A stretch of DNA of 64,000 bases, taken from Halogeometricum rufum. GTDB taxonomy: Archaea > Halobacteriota > Halobacteria > Halobacteriales > Haloferacaceae. This document shows, piece by piece, positions 50,588 through 59,003 of this stretch. Position numbers and translations under genes: made by a program. The stretch covers positions 1,674,001-1,738,000 of the forward strand of contig NZ_FOYT01000001.1 in NCBI RefSeq assembly GCF_900112175.1, in the 5' to 3' direction. How positions within the stretch are numbered: position 1 is the stretch's first letter; the number at the start of each line of letters is the position of its first letter. The notes beneath the pieces were generated by a model. That model ran no database searches, was not told the DNA's origin, and saw only the letters and a program-made list of their open reading frames with translations.

Positions 50588-50722
50588 ATGTCTGAGAACC
50601 CACGCAGCATGAAAGAAGTCAGCCACACACCGCCGACGGGCGACTCCGTGACGAACGTCTGGGACCGAGGGCTCGAATCGAAAGCCGCCGAATCCGACGA
50701 GCCGGCACCGGCAGACGACTGA
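50588..50722 (+). CDS. Small 44-residue acidic protein
   Basis: Starts MSENPRSMKEVSHTPPTGDSV and ends in an acidic, helix-poor tail (ESKAAESDEPAPADD). The ATG at 50588 is 27 bp after GCGTTAAGCC (about 50554-50563), a plausible TATA. A longer in-frame reading from 50480 covers the divergent promoter and is rejected. Short proteins of this style occur in haloarchaea, but no family is known to me. It precedes the phosphomevalonate decarboxylase gene by 95 bp and could be independent of it. Confidence 0.45.
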   Translation: MSENPRSMKEVSHTPPTGDSVTNVWDRGLESKAAESDEPAPADD

Positions 50723-50784
50723 ACGCCTCCGCAGACGCGACGCCCACCGAGTCTTCTCCGCGCTCTCGACGCTGAGCCATCGGG

Positions 50785-50794
50785 ACGTTTAACC
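50785..50794 (+). promoter_or_regulatory. TATA-like box of the phosphomevalonate decarboxylase gene
   Basis: ACGTTTAACC, core TTTAA about 27-28 bp before the ATG at 50818. Supports a leaderless transcript. Confidence 0.5.
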
Positions 50795-50817
50795 CCGCGT
50801 CCCGCACGGGTACGACT

Positions 50818-51792
50818 ATGAAGGCCACCGCCAAGGCACACCCGATTCAGGGGTTGGTGAAGTACCACGGGATGCGCGACGCCGAGTTGCGACTCCCCTA
50901 CCACGACAGCATCAGCGTCTGCACGGCGCCGAGTCACACGCGAACCACCGTCGAGTTCGAACCCGACGCGTCCGAGGACACGTACGTCATCGGCGGCGAG
51001 GAGGTCACCGGCCGCGGGGCCGAACGCATCGACGCCGTCGTCGACCACGTCCGAACGCTCGCCGACTTCGACCACGCGGTCCGGCTCGAGTCGGAGAACT
51101 CCTTCCCCTCGAACATCGGCTTCGGTTCCTCGTCGTCGGGGTTCGCCGCCGCCGCGATGGCCCTCGCCGAGGCGGCCGGACTGGAGCTGACCCGCCCCGA
51201 GATTTCGACCATCGCCCGCCGCGGGTCCTCCTCGGCCGCCCGCGCCGTCACCGGCGCGTTCTCGCACCTCTACTCCGGCATGAACGACGAGGACTGCCGC
51301 TCCGAGCGCATCGAGTCCGAGTTGGAGGACGACCTGCGCATCGTCGCCGCGCACGTCCCCGCCTACAAGGAGACCGAACAGGCCCACGAGGAGGCCGCCG
51401 AGAGCCACATGTTCCAGGCCCGGATGGCCCACGTCCACCACCAGTTGGACGAGATGCGCGACGCCCTCCACGCGGCGGACTTCGACCGCGCGTTCGAACT
51501 CGCCGAGCACGACTCCCTGTCGCTGACGGCGACGACGATGACGGGTCCCGCGGGGTGGGTGTACTGGCAGCCGAAGACCATCGCCGTGTTCAACGCCGTC
51601 AGCGAACTCCGCGAGGAGACGGAGATACCGGTCTACTTCTCCACCGACACGGGCGCGAGCGTCTACGTCAACACGACGGCCGAACACGCCGACCGGGTCG
51701 AGGACGCCGTCGCGGCCTGCGATGTCGACACCGACGTCTGGAGCGTCGGCGGCCCCGCCGAGGTACTCGACGAGTCCGAAGCGCTGTTCTGA
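50818..51792 (+). CDS. mvaD: Phosphomevalonate decarboxylase (MvaD-like GHMP family)
   Basis: A 324-residue GHMP-family enzyme of isoprenoid (archaeal lipid) synthesis. In haloarchaea this branch is known to decarboxylate phosphomevalonate to isopentenyl phosphate (characterised in Haloferax volcanii) rather than diphosphomevalonate. Seen: KATAKAHPIQGLVKYHGMRD, the phosphate-binding SENSFPSNIGFGSSSSGFAAAAMAL (about residue 90) and the active-site region ARRGSSSAARAVTGAFSHLY, ending with STDTGASVYVNTTAEH. The Asp in TDTGAS is the probable catalytic residue. The GHMP glycine/serine motif is complete. Downstream gene is a flavoprotein, not obviously linked. Confidence 0.94.
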   Translation: MKATAKAHPIQGLVKYHGMRDAELRLPYHDSISVCTAPSHTRTTVEFEPDASEDTYVIGGEEVTGRGAERIDAVVDHVRTLADFDHAVRLESENSFPSNIGFGSSSSGFAAAAMALAEAAGLELTRPEISTIARRGSSSAARAVTGAFSHLYSGMNDEDCRSERIESELEDDLRIVAAHVPAYKETEQAHEEAAESHMFQARMAHVHHQLDEMRDALHAADFDRAFELAEHDSLSLTATTMTGPAGWVYWQPKTIAVFNAVSELREETEIPVYFSTDTGASVYVNTTAEHADRVEDAVAACDVDTDVWSVGGPAEVLDESEALF

Positions 51793-51847
51793 AACCGGCG
51801 GCGTCGAAACCCCACACGCTCTTTGCTCCCTGCGCCTACCATCCGGT

Positions 51848-52987
51848 ATGCGCGTGCTGGTACTCGGTGCGGGGTACGCCGGTGTGACGCTCGCCCGTCG
51901 GCTCGAATCCTGCCTCCCGGCCGAGGCGGAACTCGTCGTCGTGGACGAATCCGACAGCCACCTCGTCCAACACGAGGTTCACCGCGTGATTCGGCACCCG
52001 AGTCTCGCCGAGACGATTCGAGTCCCGCTCGGACAACTGTTCGACCGCGCGGAGGTTCGCGTCGCCCGCGTCGAGGGTATCGACCGCGAGGCGCGGACGG
52101 TGCACCTCGACGGCGGGACGACGCTGGACTACGACTACGCCGCCGTCTGTCTCGGCTCCGCGACGGCCTACTACGGACTGCCCGGGGTCGAGGAGTACTC
52201 CCTGCCGCTGAAGTCCGTCGCCGACGCGGAGGCCATCCGCGAGTCGTTCCTCGCGGCCGCCGCGGCGAACGACGCCGTGAACGTCGTCGTCGGCGGGGCG
52301 GGTCTCTCCGGCGTCCAGACGGCCGGCGAACTCGCCGCGTTGGCGGACGAAGAGGACGTGACGGCGAGCATCACCGTCGTCGAGCAGTTGGAGGACGTCG
52401 CGCCGAACTTCCCGCGGAACTTCCGCGAGGCGGTCCGCGACGAACTCGAGGCGCGGTGCATCGACGTTCGGACCGGCACGACGGTCCAGCGCGCGACGGC
52501 GGAGGCGGTGGAGACGGACGCCGGCACGTTCGCCTACGACACGTTCGTCTGGACCGGCGGCATCGCCGGACAGGCCGCGATGGCGGGCGACCGACCGACG
52601 GTCCGGAGCGACCTGCGACTCGACGCCCGCACGTTCGTCGTCGGCGACGCCGCGCGCATCGTGGACGCCGACGGGGAGGCGGTCCCCGCCTCCGCGTCCG
52701 CCGCCCTCCGCGAGGCGAACACGGTGGCGAAGAACGTCGCCAGACTCGTCAGACACGAGACGGACGCCGACCCCGACGACTTCGCCCCTCGGATGGAGCC
52801 GTACCGCTTCGACGTGCCCGGGTGGATAGTGAGCGTCGGCGACGGCGCGGTGGCCCAACTCGGACCCACCGTCGTCACCGGAAGCGCGGCGAAGGCGATG
52901 AAGGCGTCCGTCGGCGCGGGCCACCTCGGGTCGGTCGGGGCGGTGAAGAACGCCGTCGAACTGGTCGAAGAGGAGTTGAGCGGGTAG
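51848..52987 (+). CDS. NADH dehydrogenase (type II)-like FAD oxidoreductase
   Basis: A 379-residue pyridine-nucleotide-disulfide oxidoreductase-fold protein. FAD motif: VLVLGAGYAGVTLARRLES at the N-terminus; LPLKSVADAEAIRESFLAAAAAN precedes the NAD(P)-binding VNVVVGGAGLSGVQTAGELAAL (about residue 145); the FAD contact FVVGDAARIVDADGEAVPASASAALREANTVAKNV lies near residue 270. It matches NDH-2-type proteins, which pass electrons from NADH to menaquinone on the membrane inner face; the short C-terminus leaves the membrane anchor unclear. ATG 51848 starts just before the motif. Confidence 0.88.
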   Translation: MRVLVLGAGYAGVTLARRLESCLPAEAELVVVDESDSHLVQHEVHRVIRHPSLAETIRVPLGQLFDRAEVRVARVEGIDREARTVHLDGGTTLDYDYAAVCLGSATAYYGLPGVEEYSLPLKSVADAEAIRESFLAAAAANDAVNVVVGGAGLSGVQTAGELAALADEEDVTASITVVEQLEDVAPNFPRNFREAVRDELEARCIDVRTGTTVQRATAEAVETDAGTFAYDTFVWTGGIAGQAAMAGDRPTVRSDLRLDARTFVVGDAARIVDADGEAVPASASAALREANTVAKNVARLVRHETDADPDDFAPRMEPYRFDVPGWIVSVGDGAVAQLGPTVVTGSAAKAMKASVGAGHLGSVGAVKNAVELVEEELSG

Positions 52988-52993
52988 TCGGCA

Positions 52994-53545
52994 GTGGCGG
53001 GCGAACGGTCGGGGACGGAGCGGGAACGCTCGACGTCGGAGGACGGCCGGCCGAACGCGGGACGCGAACGCGCCGCGCCCGCCGACGACCGACTGTTTCG
53101 ACTCACGACGGCCGGGTTCGGCGCGGCCGCGGTGCTCCACGCCGCGTGGGCGTGGGGCGTCGCGCCCGCGATACGGTTCGCCGCCGTCGCCGTCGTCGCC
53201 GCGTTCGTCGCCGAAGTCGCGGTTATTCGACTCGGACTGCTGGAACACCACACCGAGCCGAAACTGCTCGACGTGCCCGTCGTCGCCCTCCTCGGCTGGG
53301 TCGGCGCGATATACCTCTCGTACTCGCTTGTCGAGTTCGTCGTCGCCGGGGCGGTTCGGCCCGTCGCCGCCGGACTCCTCGCCACCGCTCTCGACCTCCT
53401 CACCGACCCGAACGGCGTCGAAAACGGCTTCTGGACGTACCCCGAGTCGCGCCTCTCGACGCCTCGCTACCGCGACGTGCCGTGGTGGAACTTCGTCGGT
53501 TGGTTCGTCCTGACGACGCTGGTCGCCGCCGTCGGCGCGCCCTGA
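52994..53545 (+). CDS. Short CruF-like carotenoid biosynthesis protein
   Basis: A 183-residue membrane protein with GTG start, six bases after the NDH-2-like gene's stop, so likely cotranscribed. After an Arg/Glu-rich N-terminus (about 30 residues), hydrophobic helices alternate with motifs seen in CruF/COG2324 (bisanhydrobacterioruberin hydratase-like): KLLDVPVVALLGWVGAIYLSYSLVEF, LDLLTDPNGVENGFWTYPES and DVPWWNFVGWFVLTTLVAAV. CruF proteins are about 280 residues, so this is a short version lacking the first helices. It may be a distinct member or a decayed one; carotenoid hydration is a guess. Confidence 0.7.
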   Translation: MAGERSGTERERSTSEDGRPNAGRERAAPADDRLFRLTTAGFGAAAVLHAAWAWGVAPAIRFAAVAVVAAFVAEVAVIRLGLLEHHTEPKLLDVPVVALLGWVGAIYLSYSLVEFVVAGAVRPVAAGLLATALDLLTDPNGVENGFWTYPESRLSTPRYRDVPWWNFVGWFVLTTLVAAVGAP

Positions 53546-53551
53546 CCGAAC

Positions 53552-54361
53552 TCACCGACTCCCGCGCGCCGCCTCGACGACGGCGCGGACGCGGGACTCC
53601 GACACGGGGGCCGTCGTCTCGCCGCCCTCCTTCAATGCGGTGCCGACGACGACGCCGTCGGCGCGGTCGAGCGTCTCGGCCACCGTCTCGGCGGTCACGC
53701 CGCTTCCGACGAGTGCGGGGACGCCCGCCTCTCGCGCCGCCCGCGCGACGGTGTAGAGGTCCGAGTCGTCCGTCGGCGCGCCGGTGCCCGGCCCGGAGAC
53801 GACGACGCCGTCGGCGAGTCCGCGCCCGACGACTTCCTCGACCGCCGTCTTCAGGGGCGTCTCCGGACCGAGCGGTGCGGAGTGTTTCACGCCCACGTCG
53901 GCGAAGACGGCCACGTCGGCGTCGAGTCGGTCGCGCAGGCGCATCGTCTCGTGGGCGCGGCCCGTCACGACGCCCTGGTCCGTGACCCGCGCGCCGACGT
54001 GGACGTTGACGCGCACGAACGACGCCTCGGTCGCCGCCGCGACGGCGAGGGCCGCCTCGGCGTCGTTCCGGAGGACGTTGACGCCGACGGGGACGGACAC
54101 CTCGCGGGCGACGGCGTCCACGAGGGTGGTCATCGACGCGACGGTGTGCTTCGGGACGTCGTCGGGGTAGAACGGGGCGTCGCCGAAGTTCTCGACCACG
54201 ACCGCGTCCACGCCGCCCGCGTCGAGTGCGGCGGCGTCGTCGAGTGCGGCGTCGCGGACGGCGTCCAGGCCGCCTGCGGCGTCGTGGTTCGGCGCGCCGG
54301 GGAGGGGGTCGAGGTGGACCATCCCGACGACGGCGTTCTCGGGGAGCGTTTGTGCGGACAT
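53552..54361 (-). CDS. BtpA/SgcQ family TIM-barrel protein (COG0434)
   Basis: A 269-residue protein starting MSAQTLPENAVVGMVHLDPLPGAPNHDAA. The BtpA family signatures include GMVHLDPLPGAP (strand 1), VDAVVVENFGDAPFYPDDVPKHTVASM and VFADVGVKHSAPLGPETPLKTAVEEV, with VVSGPGTGAPTD and VVGTALKEGGETTAPV near the phosphate-binding end. Haloarchaeal members are thought to be nucleoside- or sugar-related phosphate enzymes; BtpA was named for photosystem I biogenesis in cyanobacteria. A specific reaction is not known. The longer open frame extending to 55777 is an artefact. Confidence 0.87.
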   Translation of the reverse strand: MSAQTLPENAVVGMVHLDPLPGAPNHDAAGGLDAVRDAALDDAAALDAGGVDAVVVENFGDAPFYPDDVPKHTVASMTTLVDAVAREVSVPVGVNVLRNDAEAALAVAAATEASFVRVNVHVGARVTDQGVVTGRAHETMRLRDRLDADVAVFADVGVKHSAPLGPETPLKTAVEEVVGRGLADGVVVSGPGTGAPTDDSDLYTVARAAREAGVPALVGSGVTAETVAETLDRADGVVVGTALKEGGETTAPVSESRVRAVVEAARGSR

Positions 54362-54423
54362 ACCCGTGGGTCGCCGAGTCGGGACAAAAACGCACGGACT
54401 CGACGCGGCGGACGCGCGGTGCG

Positions 54424-55086
54424 TCAGTTGAACACGCGGGACCCGGAGGCGAGGGCGTTCTCGACAAGCGTCCCGTGCGCGCGGCGGAGTCGTTCCGAGA
54501 GCGCCTGATGCGTGATGCCGAGTTCGGCGGCGAGTTCGGAGCAGTCGGTGTCGCGCGGCACGTCGTAGAATCCCCGGTCGAGACCGGTGATGAGGGCCGC
54601 GTACTGCGCCTCCGAGAGGCCGAACGAACGGGAGGCGTCGTCGGCGTCGAGGCGGCGGATGCCGTCGAGTTCCACCTCGACGCCGTGGTCGGCGAGGAAG
54701 TCGAACGTCACGTCGAGGCAGTCGCGGTCCGGGGCGAGGAGGCGGAGTCGCCAGGTCCCCTCGGTTCCCCGGACCGACAGCACCGTCGCGTCCGTCCTGA
54801 CGACCGACCCGAGGAGGAGTTCGACCGTCTCGGCCCACTCGACGCGGAACAGACCCCCGTCGTCGATGCGCGACAGACAGGTCGCCTCGCGGACCGAGTC
54901 GTCGTCCGCGAACGCCGACAACACGGTGTCGGGGTCGGCGCCCGTCACGGCGAGGAACGGGAACGGGTCGTCCGGGCCGTGAGCGACCACCGGGGGCACC
55001 TCGACGGCCAGCGTCGGAACTGCACGGAACGCCTCGTCGAGGAGGAACTCCGTCGCGTCGGCCCGTAGCGTGGCGATGCTCGTCAC
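54424..55086 (-). CDS. Bat-type HTH transcriptional regulator (HTH_10)
   Basis: A 220-residue haloarchaeal regulator of the bacterio-opsin-activator type. The N-terminal sensory domain (residues 1-140) has no named fold. The C-terminal HTH_10 domain: GLSEAQYAALITGLDRGFYDVPRDTDCSELAAELGITHQALSERLRRAHGTLVENAL, with the recognition helix in THQALSERLRRAH. Many paralogues exist per haloarchaeal genome, and targets are usually unknown. It is the nearest upstream regulator to the twin-dyad promoter at 55293-55354, which is 200 bp away and divergent from it. Confidence 0.85.
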   Translation of the reverse strand: MTSIATLRADATEFLLDEAFRAVPTLAVEVPPVVAHGPDDPFPFLAVTGADPDTVLSAFADDDSVREATCLSRIDDGGLFRVEWAETVELLLGSVVRTDATVLSVRGTEGTWRLRLLAPDRDCLDVTFDFLADHGVEVELDGIRRLDADDASRSFGLSEAQYAALITGLDRGFYDVPRDTDCSELAAELGITHQALSERLRRAHGTLVENALASGSRVFN

Positions 55087-55391
55087 GCCGGGTCGTACGG
55101 ACGGCCCCGATTTGAAGGCGGTGGCCGCTCCGAAACCCGTCGGTGCGTTCGGTACGTCCGTCGAGAACGGAGAGCGAGTCGAGTGAGATGCCCGGAGTCA
55201 GCGGAGAGATAGACCCCTCTGCTGTCGGGGGGTGCCTCGGGAGTGCCCGGCAGCAGCATCGTGTGATTGCGGCGTCGTCGTCGCCGGTATTCTGCCTGCG
55301 AGTGCAGGTTTCTTTATCTGGTCTCTGCTCACGGAAACCCTGCACTCGCAGGCAAGAGACGCGTAACCGTTCCGGGAGACCACCCGGTACG
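55087..55391. other. 305-bp intergenic region holding a twin-dyad promoter
   Basis: Between the bat-type regulator (minus) and the small acidic gene (plus). The last 100 bp hold the inverted repeat and TATA described separately. The first 200 bp contain a weak AT patch next to the regulator start (CCCCGATTTGAAGGC, about 55106-55120) and otherwise no feature I can support. Confidence 0.4.
55293..55354 (+). promoter_or_regulatory. Two identical dyads flanking a TATA box
   Basis: Perfect 16-bp inverted arms TGCCTGCGAGTGCAGG (55293-55308) and CCTGCACTCGCAGGCA (55339-55354). Each arm is itself a dyad of form CCTGC-N4-GCAGG, centres 44 bp apart. The 30 bp between them includes TTTCTTTATCTGG, a TATA-like core at about 55312-55319. 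Transcription from it would start about 50 bp before the ATG at 55392. A single repressor or activator probably binds both dyads, with looping. An RNA stem of 16 bp with a 30-nt loop is the other reading. Confidence 0.55.
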
Positions 55392-55808
55392 ATGACCGCA
55401 GACAGCGACACCGACGACGGAGAGCGAGTGCTCACCGACCGCGAGGAGATACAGGCGTGGGCCGAAGAGACGGGGGCGCACCCCGTCGTCTCCGCGACGT
55501 CCGAGGGCGCGTTGAACCTCCAGTTCACCGACGACGACGACAGCGAGGGGCGCGAACTCGACTGGGAGTCGTTCTTCTCGCTGTACGAGTCCTCGGACGT
55601 GGCGTTCGTCGTCGACGACGACGGCGGCCGCGACCGCTTCGTGGACCGGGCGCGCATGCCCGGCGCGGGAGACGAGGACGAGGTCCACCCCGACGGCGAC
55701 CGCCGCGACGTCGACGCCGTGGACCGCGAGACCGACCAGATGGAACGCGAGGCGCAGGAGATAAACAACCCCGACAACCACCGCGACGAGGAACCGTTCC
55801 AGAGTTAA
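55392..55808 (+). CDS. Acidic haloarchaeal protein, unknown function
   Basis: A 138-residue, extremely acidic protein, starting MTADSDTDDGERVLTDREEI. Residues 15-85 appear folded (QAWAEETGAHPVVSATSEGALNLQFTDDDDSEGRELDWESFFSLYESSDVAFVVDDD), with the C-terminal 50 residues a Asp/Arg-rich disordered tail. The first part has a faint resemblance to small haloarchaeal DUF proteins but no named family. The ATG at 55392 is favoured; an open frame extends upstream through the inverted repeat. Preceded by the unusual twin-dyad promoter. Confidence 0.6.
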   Translation: MTADSDTDDGERVLTDREEIQAWAEETGAHPVVSATSEGALNLQFTDDDDSEGRELDWESFFSLYESSDVAFVVDDDGGRDRFVDRARMPGAGDEDEVHPDGDRRDVDAVDRETDQMEREAQEINNPDNHRDEEPFQS

Positions 55809-55930
55809 GCCGTCTCGCCGCACCGAACGCGTCGGAAGCACCGATTCGCCGCCGCTCGTTCTCGCGACGACCGTTCGTCCGCGTTCTCCGACCCCCGGGA
55901 CGCCGTCAGCCGTCTTCGACGGCCGCGCCG

Positions 55931-57916
55931 TCAGTCGTCTTCGGCATCCGCACTACCGTCGCCTTCGGCGTCTCCGCCGCCGTCCGCCTCGTCGGCGACC
56001 ACGTCCCCCGTCTCACGTCCCCCGTCGGCGAGGGCGTGCGGCCGGGAGAGGTCCTGTGACATCCGGTCTTCGAACCACTGCCACTCGCGGGAGAACTGCC
56101 CCGTCTCCTTCAGGTTCCACGGGTCCGGGTCGCGGACGACGCCGCCGGTCCGGAACGAGTTCACCATGTTGAACAGCCAGATGCCGACGCTCACCGCGAG
56201 GACGAACGCGCCGACGGTGGCCACCTGCTGGAGGAGGGTGAACTCGGCGGGGTAGCCCGCCGACCGGCGGGGCAGACCCATCAGGCCGACGAGGAACAGG
56301 GGGAAGAACGTCAGCATCACGCCGCCGATGCTGAGGACGGAGTGGACGGTGGCGAGGCGGCGGTCGTACATCCGGCCGGTGAGGAGCGGGTACCAGTAGT
56401 ACGACGCCGCGAACATCGAGAACGCGATGATGCCGACGACGATGAAGTGGAAGTGCGCGACGATGTAGTAAGTGCCGTGGAGGACGAGGTCCACGGGGAT
56501 GGACGCGAGGAAGATGCCGGTGACGCCGCCGACGACGAACAGGCCGATGCCGCCGATGAGGAACTGCATCGGCGCTTCGAGTCGCACGCTCCCGTTCCAC
56601 AGCGTCGCCATCCAGTTGAACGTCTTGACGGCGCTCGGAACCGCGATTGCGATGGAGACGGCCATGAACGAGGCGCGGAGGCGCGGGTCGATACCCGTCG
56701 CGAACATGTGGTGCGCCCAGACGCCGAACGACAGCACGCCGATGGCCAGCGTCGAGTAGACGATGAACTTGAACCCGAACAGTCGTCGCCCCGCGAACTT
56801 CGGGAGAATCTGGCTCGTCAGCCCGAACGCCGGGAGGACGAGGATGTACACCTCGGGGTGGCCGAAGAACCAGAACAGATGTTGCCAGAGGATGGGGCCG
56901 CCGGCCTCGACGGCGAAGAACGTCGTCCCGAAGTTGCGGTCGAGCAGCAGCATCAGTAGCGCGCTGCCGAGGAGGGGGAACGCGAACAGGATGATACCGC
57001 TCGTGGTCAGGAGCGACCACGAGAAGATGTCCAGGTTGGACCACCCCACGTCCTCGCCGCGTTCGGTGAAGATGGTCACGATGATGTTTACCGCCCCCAT
57101 GACGGTGGCGAGTCCGGAGAGGTGGAGGCCGAGGATGAGCAGGTCCACCTGCGGGTTCGCCAACTGGACCGCCCGCGGGACGTACAGCGTCCACCCGGGC
57201 GTCGGCGGTTCGAGGGCGTAGAGGAACTCGATGCGCGGGCCGACGGCGTCTATCATCTTCGCCAGCACCTCCGTCAGGAGGCCGGCCCGGACGAGGACGA
57301 ACGACGGCGGCAGGAGCCAAAAGGCGATGGCGTTGATGCGCGGGAACGCCATGTCGTCGGCGTCGACCATGATGGGGAGGAAGTAGTTCGCCAGCCCGGT
57401 GAACACGGGCGTCACGAAGAAGAACAGCATCGTCAGCCCGTGCGTGGTAAAGAGGGCGTTGTACGTGTCGGCGTCCCACACGTCCGTCGTCGGGGTGAAC
57501 AGTTCGGTGCGAATCATCATCGCGTCGGTCGCACCCCACAGGCCGGCGGCGAGTCCGAAGATGACGTAGAGGATGCCGATGTCCTTGTGGTCGACGCTCG
57601 TCACCCAGCGCATCAGGCCGTACGGTTTGCTGGTCTTGTGTTCGCGGCCGTACAGCGTTCCGACGACGGAGGAGAGGCGGCCGCCGTCGGCGGCGGACTC
57701 CTCGGGTTGCCGTTCGCCCCCGTCCGGGCGTCGGTCGGCGTCTCGGGCGCGTGCGTCGTCCGCGCCGCGGCGTTCGCCGCCGTCGGTCCTGAGCGAGACG
57801 GCGTCGCTGAGCGATTCGACTCGAGCGGCGTCGGTCGTCTCGCGGCGGCGCCAGCAGACCCACCCACCGAGGAGGGCGCAGACGGCCGCGAGGAGGGTGA
57901 CGAGCGGCAGAGACAT
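55931..57916 (-). CDS. coxA: Haem-copper oxidase subunit I (cytochrome c/quinol oxidase, A type)
   Basis: A 661-residue terminal oxidase subunit reducing O2 to water in the membrane, with 12 core helices. An N-terminal stretch of about 90 residues carries one helix and a charged Asp/Arg-rich linker. Haem ligands: TTHGLTMLFFF and VAHFHFIVVG. Copper ligands: GHPEVYILVLPAFG (His and the cross-linked Tyr; GHPEV with Glu places it in type A1) and AHHMF. The K-channel Lys lies in VAVPSAVKTFNWMATLW and D-channel region DADDMAFPRIN is intact. No other cox gene sits beside it. ACTTATGG (minus strand, about 57968) could be its TATA, with a short leader. Confidence 0.95.
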   Translation of the reverse strand: MSLPLVTLLAAVCALLGGWVCWRRRETTDAARVESLSDAVSLRTDGGERRGADDARARDADRRPDGGERQPEESAADGGRLSSVVGTLYGREHKTSKPYGLMRWVTSVDHKDIGILYVIFGLAAGLWGATDAMMIRTELFTPTTDVWDADTYNALFTTHGLTMLFFFVTPVFTGLANYFLPIMVDADDMAFPRINAIAFWLLPPSFVLVRAGLLTEVLAKMIDAVGPRIEFLYALEPPTPGWTLYVPRAVQLANPQVDLLILGLHLSGLATVMGAVNIIVTIFTERGEDVGWSNLDIFSWSLLTTSGIILFAFPLLGSALLMLLLDRNFGTTFFAVEAGGPILWQHLFWFFGHPEVYILVLPAFGLTSQILPKFAGRRLFGFKFIVYSTLAIGVLSFGVWAHHMFATGIDPRLRASFMAVSIAIAVPSAVKTFNWMATLWNGSVRLEAPMQFLIGGIGLFVVGGVTGIFLASIPVDLVLHGTYYIVAHFHFIVVGIIAFSMFAASYYWYPLLTGRMYDRRLATVHSVLSIGGVMLTFFPLFLVGLMGLPRRSAGYPAEFTLLQQVATVGAFVLAVSVGIWLFNMVNSFRTGGVVRDPDPWNLKETGQFSREWQWFEDRMSQDLSRPHALADGGRETGDVVADEADGGGDAEGDGSADAEDD

Positions 57917-58081
57917 TATCGAACTGAGCGCGAGGCGCGCACGAGAGCGACTTGGGACGGTCCCCCCATAAGTGCGAAGGCCGTTCCCAGTTTCCGCAAG
58001 TGGTACGATTTCTTACCAATCGGAGCGGCGACGAGATGGAGACGGCGCGGGGGATGCCGATTCCGGACCGGCGACGAACTG

Positions 58082-58540
58082 CTACCGCGACGAGAGGTCG
58101 GGGTCGTCGCCGAACGTCTCGCGCGACGGCGTCCGGCCGGTCAGGCGGGCGTAGACGGCACCGGTGACGTAGCCGTACGCGAGGTGGGCGACGAGCGTCA
58201 GGCCGGTGAACGCGAACACGATGGCGCCCGTGAGTTCGCCGCGGCCGACGACGACGAACGGCACCCACAGAATCGCGCCCACGCCCATCGCCTTTATGGC
58301 CGGGTCGCCGCCGGGAATCGTCTCCTCGACGGCGACGAACAGCAACGGCCACGCGACGGTCCCCGCGGCGACGAACAGGAGGAAGCCGACGGTGGTGCTG
58401 CCGGGGACGCCGACGAACCGGGCGACGACCTCGAACATCCCGATTTGCGAGCGAGTCTCGACTTCGAACAGAAGGAGTAGAACGGTCAGCACGGCTGTTC
58501 CGGAGAATCCTCCGGCGACTGCGGCGAGTGGCCTGTTCAT
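58082..58540 (-). CDS. DUF6789-like four-helix membrane protein
   Basis: A 152-residue membrane protein starting MNRPLAAVAGGFSGTAVLTVLLLL. Four predicted helices (about residues 6-26, 48-72, 83-100, 107-128) and a polar C-terminus TGRTPSRETFGDDPDLSSR. It reads like a haloarchaeal family I recall as DUF6789, often next to cytochrome oxidase genes, as here (165 bp before coxA, same strand), so it may be a small accessory subunit or assembly partner. That role is inference. GGCTTATTCGC (minus) lies 27 bp upstream. Confidence 0.7.
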   Translation of the reverse strand: MNRPLAAVAGGFSGTAVLTVLLLLFEVETRSQIGMFEVVARFVGVPGSTTVGFLLFVAAGTVAWPLLFVAVEETIPGGDPAIKAMGVGAILWVPFVVVGRGELTGAIVFAFTGLTLVAHLAYGYVTGAVYARLTGRTPSRETFGDDPDLSSR

Positions 58541-58670
58541 GTCAGACTGGTTCGGGGAACCGGCGAATAAGCCTGACGGCGTTGGCGGCGACGCGCGGCG
58601 TCTCGCTTCGTCGTCGTTCGCCGGGGCGACAGCCCCCGTGGCGCGCCGCGTCGCGTCCGGCGCGGCCCCC

Positions 58671-58895
58671 TCACAGGAAGAACGTGAGGACGGCGAGCAC
58701 GAGGAACACCACCACGAGGAGGCGGGCGGCGCTCATCGAGAGGCCGGCGACGCCCCGGAAGCCGGCGAGGCCCGCCAGGATGGCGAGGACGATGAACGCG
58801 ATAGCGAGCGTCAGCAGTCCGCCCGACTGCAGGGGGACCGCGACGGCGGACGAGGCGACTGCGACTCCGGCGGCGAGTGCTGTGAGCGCTGGCAT
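58671..58895 (-). CDS. DUF1328-like small membrane protein
   Basis: A 74-residue protein starting MPALTALAAGVAVASS. Two close hydrophobic helices: LLTLAIAFIVLAILAGLAGFRGVAGLS and ARLLVVVFLVLAVLTFF. The pattern LAIxFxVxAxxAGLxGF with AxxxKxLxxVFLVLxVLxF matches DUF1328 (YtjA/UPF0391) proteins. Their function is unknown; possibly membrane stress. The ATG at 58893-58895 has GGTTATG (minus) 25-27 bp upstream. An open frame further upstream covers the YihY gene and is rejected. Confidence 0.75.
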   Translation of the reverse strand: MPALTALAAGVAVASSAVAVPLQSGGLLTLAIAFIVLAILAGLAGFRGVAGLSMSAARLLVVVFLVLAVLTFFL

Positions 58896-59003
58896 AGTTA
58901 CACAGAGACTCGTCTCGCACATAACCGTTGTAGCCGTTCGACAGACCGTCTCCCAACCCGACAGTTGCGACGATTGATACCGGCCGTCCTCGTACGCCGG
59001 GCC

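Noticed and set aside
55293-55354. Invertible promoter switch
   Set aside because: The arms are perfect but only 30 bp apart, too short for normal site-specific inversion, and no recombinase gene is nearby; an operator or RNA stem is simpler.
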